The notes under the pieces were generated by a model that was not told the origin of the DNA, made no database searches, and worked only from the letters and a program-made list of their open reading frames with translations. Positions 4,457 through 7,901 of a stretch of DNA of 7,901 nt are shown one piece after another; within the stretch, counting starts at the first letter, position 1, and each line of letters begins with the position of its first letter. Source of the stretch: Bacteroidales bacterium UBA6340 (GTDB taxonomy: Bacteria > Bacteroidota > Bacteroidia > Bacteroidales > Paludibacteraceae); the NCBI GenBank assembly GCA_002440265.1, contig DJSG01000006.1:20966-28866 (forward strand). The letters are read 5' to 3'. A program made the position numbers and the translations under genes.

Positions 4457-7099
4457 ATGGGAAAGGTAGATATTAATGACACCCCTATGATGAAGCAGTT
4501 CCGTGACATCAAGGCGCAGTATCCGGACGCGATGCTGCTGTTCAGATGCGGGGATTTCTATGAGACTTATGCGGAAGATGCGGTGCGTGCCAGCAAGATG
4601 CTCAATATCACCCTGACCCATCGCAGCAACGGCGGTACGGGAAAAGGCTCAAGTGTGGAGATGGCAGGTTTCCCATTCCACGCGTTGGATACCTATCTCC
4701 CCAAGTTGGTGCGTGCAGGTGTACGCGTGGCGATATGCGACCAGTTGGAGGATCCTAAACTGACGAAGAAGTTAGTGAAGCGCGGAGTTACGGAGTTGGT
4801 GACGCCCGGGGTCAGTTATTCCGACACTACCCTGCAACAGAAGGAGAATACGTGGCTGGCATGTATTCAGTTTGGCAAGCAGACCGTCGGCATTGCGTTC
4901 TTGGATATATCCACGGGGGAGTTCCTTGTGGCAGAGGGAACCAAGGACTATGCCGACAAACTGTTAGTAAACTTCGCGCCCAAGGAGGTGCTATATCTTC
5001 GGGGAAAGAAGCAGGAGTTTCAGGAAGCCTTCGGCAACAAGTACTTCACCTTTGAGTTGGAGGACTGGATGATGACCGCAGACGCGGCGTATGACAGGCT
5101 GATAAAACAGTTTCAGGTACAGAATCTGAAAGGTTTCGGTGTGGACAAACTGCCGCAAGGAGTGATTGCCGCAGGTGCGATTCTCCACTATCTGGATATG
5201 ACCCAGCACCTGCAGACAGGGCATATCCAGCACCTGAGTCGCATAGAGGAAGACAGATACGTATGGATGGACCGGTTCACCATCCGCAACCTTGAATTAC
5301 TGGGTGGGCAGACAGAAGAGAGCCGCACTCTGTATGATGTGCTTGACCGCACTATCACCCCTATGGGCGGGCGGCTGCTGCACCGCTGGATGGCGTTTCC
5401 GCTGAAGGAGGTGCGTCCGATACGCAACAGGCAGACGGTAGTGGAGTACCTGTTCCGTCACCCCGATGAGCGCGGCATCCTCCGCGACAACCTGCAGCGT
5501 ATCCAGGATATGGAGCGCATAGTCAGTAAGATAGCCACGGGTCGTATCAGCCCAAGGGAGATGGTGCAACTGCGCTATGCCTTGGACGCCATCGCACCTA
5601 TCAAGGACATCTGCGGGCGGTCGGAAGCAGGAAGTTACCTGCACCTGTTGGGCGAGCAACTGAGTCTGTGCGAGGAGATGCGCGACCGCATAGCCCGAGA
5701 GATAGTGCCAGACCCGCCAGCCGTTCAGGGAAAGCCCAATGTGATTGCGCGAGGCATAGACCAAGAACTGGATGACCTGCGCGACATACAAACCAACGGC
5801 AAGGATTACCTGCTGCATATCCAACAGCGAGAGGTGGAAGCAACGGGCATACAGAGTCTGAAAATAGGTTATAACAACGTGTTCGGGTACTACTTGGAGG
5901 TGCGCAACACGTACAAAGACCAAGTACCAGCAGAGTGGATTAGGAAGCAGACCCTCGTGAATGCCGAGCGGTACATCACGCAGGAACTCAAGGAATATGA
6001 GGAGAAGATACTGACAGCCGAGACGCAAATACAAATTATCGAGAGCCGGTTGTACACGGAACTGATGCTGGCGTTGTCGGAGTTCGTGCCGCAGATGCAG
6101 GCGGACGCTGCCGTAGTGGCGCAGTTGGATTGCCTGATGAGTTTTGCGACCGTGGCTATGGAGAACAGATACGTCTGCCCCGACGTGAATGACAGTCTGG
6201 TGATTGACATACGCCAAGGGCGGCATCCCGTGATAGAAAAGCAGTTGCCAATAGGCGAAGAGTACGTGCCGAATGACGTATTGTTAGACAATAACGGGCA
6301 GCAAATCATCATATTGACCGGTCCAAATATGGCGGGCAAGTCGGCATTGCTGCGTCAGACCGCCCTCATCGTGCTGATGGCACAAATGGGTTGTTTCGTT
6401 CCCGCCGAGAGTGCCTCTATAGGTGTGGTGGACAAGATTTTCACACGTGTGGGGGCAAGCGACAACATCTCCATGGGCGAGAGTACGTTCATGGTCGAGA
6501 TGAATGAGGCAGCCAGCATACTGAACAACCTCAGCGAGCGCAGTTTGGTGCTGTTTGACGAGTTAGGGCGCGGCACAAGCACATACGACGGTATCAGTAT
6601 CGCATGGGCGATTGTGGAGTATATCCACGAGCAACGTGGTCATGCCAAAACGCTTTTCGCCACACACTATCACGAACTGAATGAGATGGAGAAGCAGTTC
6701 GCACGCATACGGAACTACAATGTGTCGGTGAAAGAGGCGAACGGGAAAGTTATCTTCATGCGCAAACTGGTGCGCGGGGGTTCGGAACATAGTTTCGGTA
6801 TCCACGTAGCCAAATTAGCCGGTATGCCCACAAGCATTATCGACCGCGCCAATCAGATACTGCACGACTTGGAAGCCCCGCAGCACTCGCCCGTCAGTGC
6901 CGCCATACCGCCTGCCGAGCGCGGGCTGAACACCGTGGGTGCGGGAGGTATGCAGTTGAGTTTCTTTCAATTAGACGACCCTGTACTAGAGCAGATACGC
7001 GACGAACTCACCCACCTCGATATCAATAACCTGACGCCATTGGAGGCACTGAACAAACTGAACGAGATAAAGAAACTAGTGGGTGGAAAGGATAAATAA
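4457..7099 (+). CDS. mutS: DNA mismatch repair ATPase MutS
   Basis: MutS recognises base mismatches and small loops and starts methyl-independent or strand-directed repair with MutL. At 880 residues it is the normal full length. The mismatch-binding domain begins at the N-terminus with the Phe-X-Glu motif F34-Y35-E36 in the GDFYE segment. Connector, lever and clamp domains follow (roughly 130-580). The ABC-type ATPase domain has Walker A GPNMAGKS (622-629), the STFMVEM segment, Walker B LFDE with D701 and E702, the signature GRGTSTYDG just after it, and ATHYHEL with H737. QLSFF at 833-837 matches a beta-clamp binding motif. The C-terminus (TPLEALNKLNEIKKL) is the usual dimerisation helix region. 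The ATG at 4457 gives the expected N-terminus. It follows the receptor gene by 16 nt and has no promoter of its own that I can see. The linker 817-825 (IPPAERGLN) resembles the repeat-encoded tail of the sigma factor. Confidence 0.98.
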   Translation: MGKVDINDTPMMKQFRDIKAQYPDAMLLFRCGDFYETYAEDAVRASKMLNITLTHRSNGGTGKGSSVEMAGFPFHALDTYLPKLVRAGVRVAICDQLEDPKLTKKLVKRGVTELVTPGVSYSDTTLQQKENTWLACIQFGKQTVGIAFLDISTGEFLVAEGTKDYADKLLVNFAPKEVLYLRGKKQEFQEAFGNKYFTFELEDWMMTADAAYDRLIKQFQVQNLKGFGVDKLPQGVIAAGAILHYLDMTQHLQTGHIQHLSRIEEDRYVWMDRFTIRNLELLGGQTEESRTLYDVLDRTITPMGGRLLHRWMAFPLKEVRPIRNRQTVVEYLFRHPDERGILRDNLQRIQDMERIVSKIATGRISPREMVQLRYALDAIAPIKDICGRSEAGSYLHLLGEQLSLCEEMRDRIAREIVPDPPAVQGKPNVIARGIDQELDDLRDIQTNGKDYLLHIQQREVEATGIQSLKIGYNNVFGYYLEVRNTYKDQVPAEWIRKQTLVNAERYITQELKEYEEKILTAETQIQIIESRLYTELMLALSEFVPQMQADAAVVAQLDCLMSFATVAMENRYVCPDVNDSLVIDIRQGRHPVIEKQLPIGEEYVPNDVLLDNNGQQIIILTGPNMAGKSALLRQTALIVLMAQMGCFVPAESASIGVVDKIFTRVGASDNISMGESTFMVEMNEAASILNNLSERSLVLFDELGRGTSTYDGISIAWAIVEYIHEQRGHAKTLFATHYHELNEMEKQFARIRNYNVSVKEANGKVIFMRKLVRGGSEHSFGIHVAKLAGMPTSIIDRANQILHDLEAPQHSPVSAAIPPAERGLNTVGAGGMQLSFFQLDDPVLEQIRDELTHLDINNLTPLEALNKLNEIKKLVGGKDK

Positions 7100-7101
7100 T
7101 T

Positions 7102-7129
7102 ATGAATGATGAATTAGGAATTAGGAATT
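7102..7129 (+). repeat. Heptamer repeat cluster 1 (AKGAATK)
   Basis: Four head-to-tail 7-bp units, ATGAATG, ATGAATT, AGGAATT and AGGAATT, begin 3 nt after the mutS stop codon. No coding sense is apparent. Heptamers of this type are, from recollection, frequent in Bacteroidetes intergenic DNA. Confidence 0.75.
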
Positions 7130-7167
7130 AATACTGACGGCAGACAATACGCAATGCTTATGTAATT

Positions 7168-7195
7168 AGGAATGATGAATTAGGAATGAGGAATG
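7168..7195 (+). repeat. Heptamer repeat cluster 2 (AKGAATK)
   Basis: Four more units of the same family, AGGAATG, ATGAATT, AGGAATG and AGGAATG, are separated from cluster 1 by 38 nt without repeats (7130-7167). AATT precedes this cluster and ends the first, suggesting the array was once longer or was interrupted. Confidence 0.75.
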
Positions 7196-7227
7196 ATATC
7201 TATTGGGGAGTATGATATATTCCGAAA

Positions 7228-7253
7228 GACAAGTAGAATTGTCCGTTTTTCTT
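7228..7253 (+). terminator. Weak intrinsic-terminator-like hairpin downstream of mutS
   Basis: GACAA (7228-7232), a 6-nt loop, and TTGTC (7239-7243) form a 5-bp stem followed after CG by TTTTTCTT. The stem is short and A/T-rich, so termination would be inefficient at best. It is the only terminator-like structure seen between mutS and the next promoter. Confidence 0.35.
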
Positions 7254-7267
7254 AAAGTAAAGACAGG

Positions 7268-7300
7268 TTTTGCGTAAATCATTCAAAAGCAGTACCTTTG
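7268..7300 (+). promoter_or_regulatory. Strong Bacteroidetes promoter for the lipoprotein gene
   Basis: TTTTG (7268-7272, -33), 20 nt, and TACCTTTG (7293-7300, -7) match the primary-sigma consensus with the same spacing as the receptor promoter. The predicted start near 7307 leaves a leader of about 79 nt. Its last 40 nt are very A-rich and free of structure, typical of highly translated genes in this phylum. Confidence 0.8.
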
Positions 7301-7385
7301 TGCGGTATTTGTGGGGGTGTCATTGGGCAAGCGTTTGAACAAAGATAAACAAACAAAATAAATTAACTACTAAAACAACAAAACA

Positions 7386-7655
7386 ATGAAGAAATTTGCT
7401 ATCGCATGCGCCATCGTATTGGCAGCAGGTATGATGACCTCTTGTGGCGACACCAACTACTGCTGGGAAATCACAACAACCGTTACAGTATTGGGTACAC
7501 CAGTATCAACTACCGGTTATTGGTGGGGCACCAAGAACGACTTGGACACTCATAAGCAAGAACTCAAAGATGCACAAAAGCAAATGGGTATTGCAGAAGA
7601 TGCTATCACCATCGATAGTAAGAAAGCAAGCAAGAGCCAAGACGATTGCAAGTAA
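7386..7655 (+). CDS. Small lipoprotein of unknown function
   Basis: The 89-residue precursor begins with a classic type II signal peptide: MKK, a hydrophobic core (4-17), and lipobox M17-T18-S19-C20. It is therefore lipid-modified at C20, followed by G21-D22. The mature part has an apparent beta-hairpin (about 25-47) with repeated Thr/Val and the aromatic segment GYWWG (44-48). A charged helix of K, E, Q and D follows (about 51-67), then a Lys/Ser/Asp-rich end. C26 and C88 lie at opposite ends of the mature chain and could form a disulfide. I do not recognise the family. It is a single-gene unit with its own strong promoter and terminator and an A-rich start region, which suggests high expression. 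Whether it faces the periplasm or the cell surface cannot be told from the sequence. Confidence 0.88.
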   Translation: MKKFAIACAIVLAAGMMTSCGDTNYCWEITTTVTVLGTPVSTTGYWWGTKNDLDTHKQELKDAQKQMGIAEDAITIDSKKASKSQDDCK

Positions 7656-7683
7656 TCTTATCGGCATTTGATGCAAAATCAAT

Positions 7684-7716
7684 AAGCACTGCCCTGCGGG
7701 GTGGTGCTTTTTGTTT
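7684..7716 (+). terminator. Intrinsic terminator of the lipoprotein gene
   Basis: AAGCAC (7684-7689) pairs with GTGCTT (7704-7709). The stem continues through two G-T wobbles to CCC/GGG (7692-7694 with 7699-7701), closed by a TGCG loop, for about 11 bp in all. TTTTTGTTT follows at 7708-7716. On the minus strand the same hairpin is followed by a poorer T-tract, so weak two-way termination is possible. Confidence 0.9.
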
Positions 7717-7765
7717 GCAGGATGTTGGAAGGAACGGACGGCTACGCCGTATTATCACCAATTAG

Positions 7766-7894
7766 TCATAAAATCCAAGTCCTAAAGTTATATCGAACTG
7801 ACATTATTATCATAAGTTTCTCATCGTGTTCAGCATTGGAAATTATACCAATATCGTCAGTATATCCTCGCGAGAATGTCGGCTTAATCTCATA
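7766..7894 (-). pseudogene. Possible C-terminal fragment of an outer-membrane beta-barrel protein
   Basis: On the minus strand 42 codons run from 7894 to a TGA at 7766-7768. The peptide contains YEIKPTFSRGYTDDIG and LMIIMSVRYNF, two strand-like stretches separated by a polar loop. That resembles the last hairpin of small Bacteroidetes outer-membrane barrels. Immediately upstream in the same frame is TAG (7895-7897). A gene entering from the right would therefore be interrupted by a stop or a frameshift, or this is a decayed remnant. The window ends 4 nt later, so this cannot be resolved. It would be convergent with the lipoprotein gene. Confidence 0.3.
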
Positions 7895-7901
7895 CTAATC
7901 T

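Noticed and set aside
5297..6226. 309-codon minus-strand frame opposite mutS
   Set aside because: It is antisense to conserved MutS sequence and has no recognisable motif.
7102..7195. Possible CRISPR-like array
   Set aside because: The repeats are 7 bp and contiguous with no spacers; no cas genes are present in the window.
7738..7750. ACGGC/GCCGT hairpin near the right end
   Set aside because: The 5-bp stem has no T-run on either strand; probably chance or a minor structure.
7701..7898. 65-codon plus-strand frame after the lipoprotein gene
   Set aside because: It starts with GTG inside the terminator hairpin and has no ribosome binding site.

Overview
The window reads as a chromosomal segment of a Bacteroidota species, most likely order Bacteroidales. 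The evidence is two good matches to the Bacteroidetes primary promoter (TTG, about 20 bp, then TAnnTTTG), A-rich rather than strong Shine-Dalgarno translation starts, a TonB-dependent receptor with an N-terminal carboxypeptidase-regulatory-like domain, a small DUF6249-like membrane protein beside an ECF sigma factor, and 7-bp tandem repeats of a kind I recall from intergenic DNA of this phylum. Genus cannot be assigned from the sequence alone. All clear genes lie on the + strand.

Layout. Positions 1-200 hold no gene. They contain a strongly purine-biased array with an 11-bp period, directly upstream of a TAnnTTTG element at 205. Positions 213-432 form a long, apparently structured leader with a long-range inverted repeat, two direct repeats and a chain of three overlapping tiny ORFs, the first very cysteine-rich. 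Next comes a three-gene cluster: a three-helix membrane protein (433-903), an ECF-type sigma factor (921-1454) and a small membrane-anchored protein (1506-1820). It looks like a membrane-controlled sigma circuit, with either membrane protein a candidate regulator of the sigma factor. A separate promoter (1854-1884) drives a TonB-dependent receptor (about 1906-4440), followed after 16 nt by mutS (4457-7099), so the two are probably co-transcribed. The 7100-7385 gap holds two clusters of heptamer repeats, a weak terminator-like hairpin and a strong promoter. That promoter serves a small lipoprotein of unknown function (7386-7655), which ends at a very clear intrinsic terminator (7684-7716). The right edge carries what may be the C-terminal end of a minus-strand outer-membrane beta-barrel protein, cut off by an in-frame stop.

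The observations most worth a second look are these. (a) Four copies of a 7-bp repeat lie inside the receptor gene; gain or loss of one copy would truncate the receptor, and mutS lies just downstream in the likely operon. (b) The structured leader with its Cys-rich micro-ORF precedes the sigma cluster. (c) The 11-bp periodic purine array lies upstream of that promoter. (d) A G/C-rich palindromic repeat forms the C-terminal tail of the sigma factor, and a similar peptide occurs in the MutS linker.
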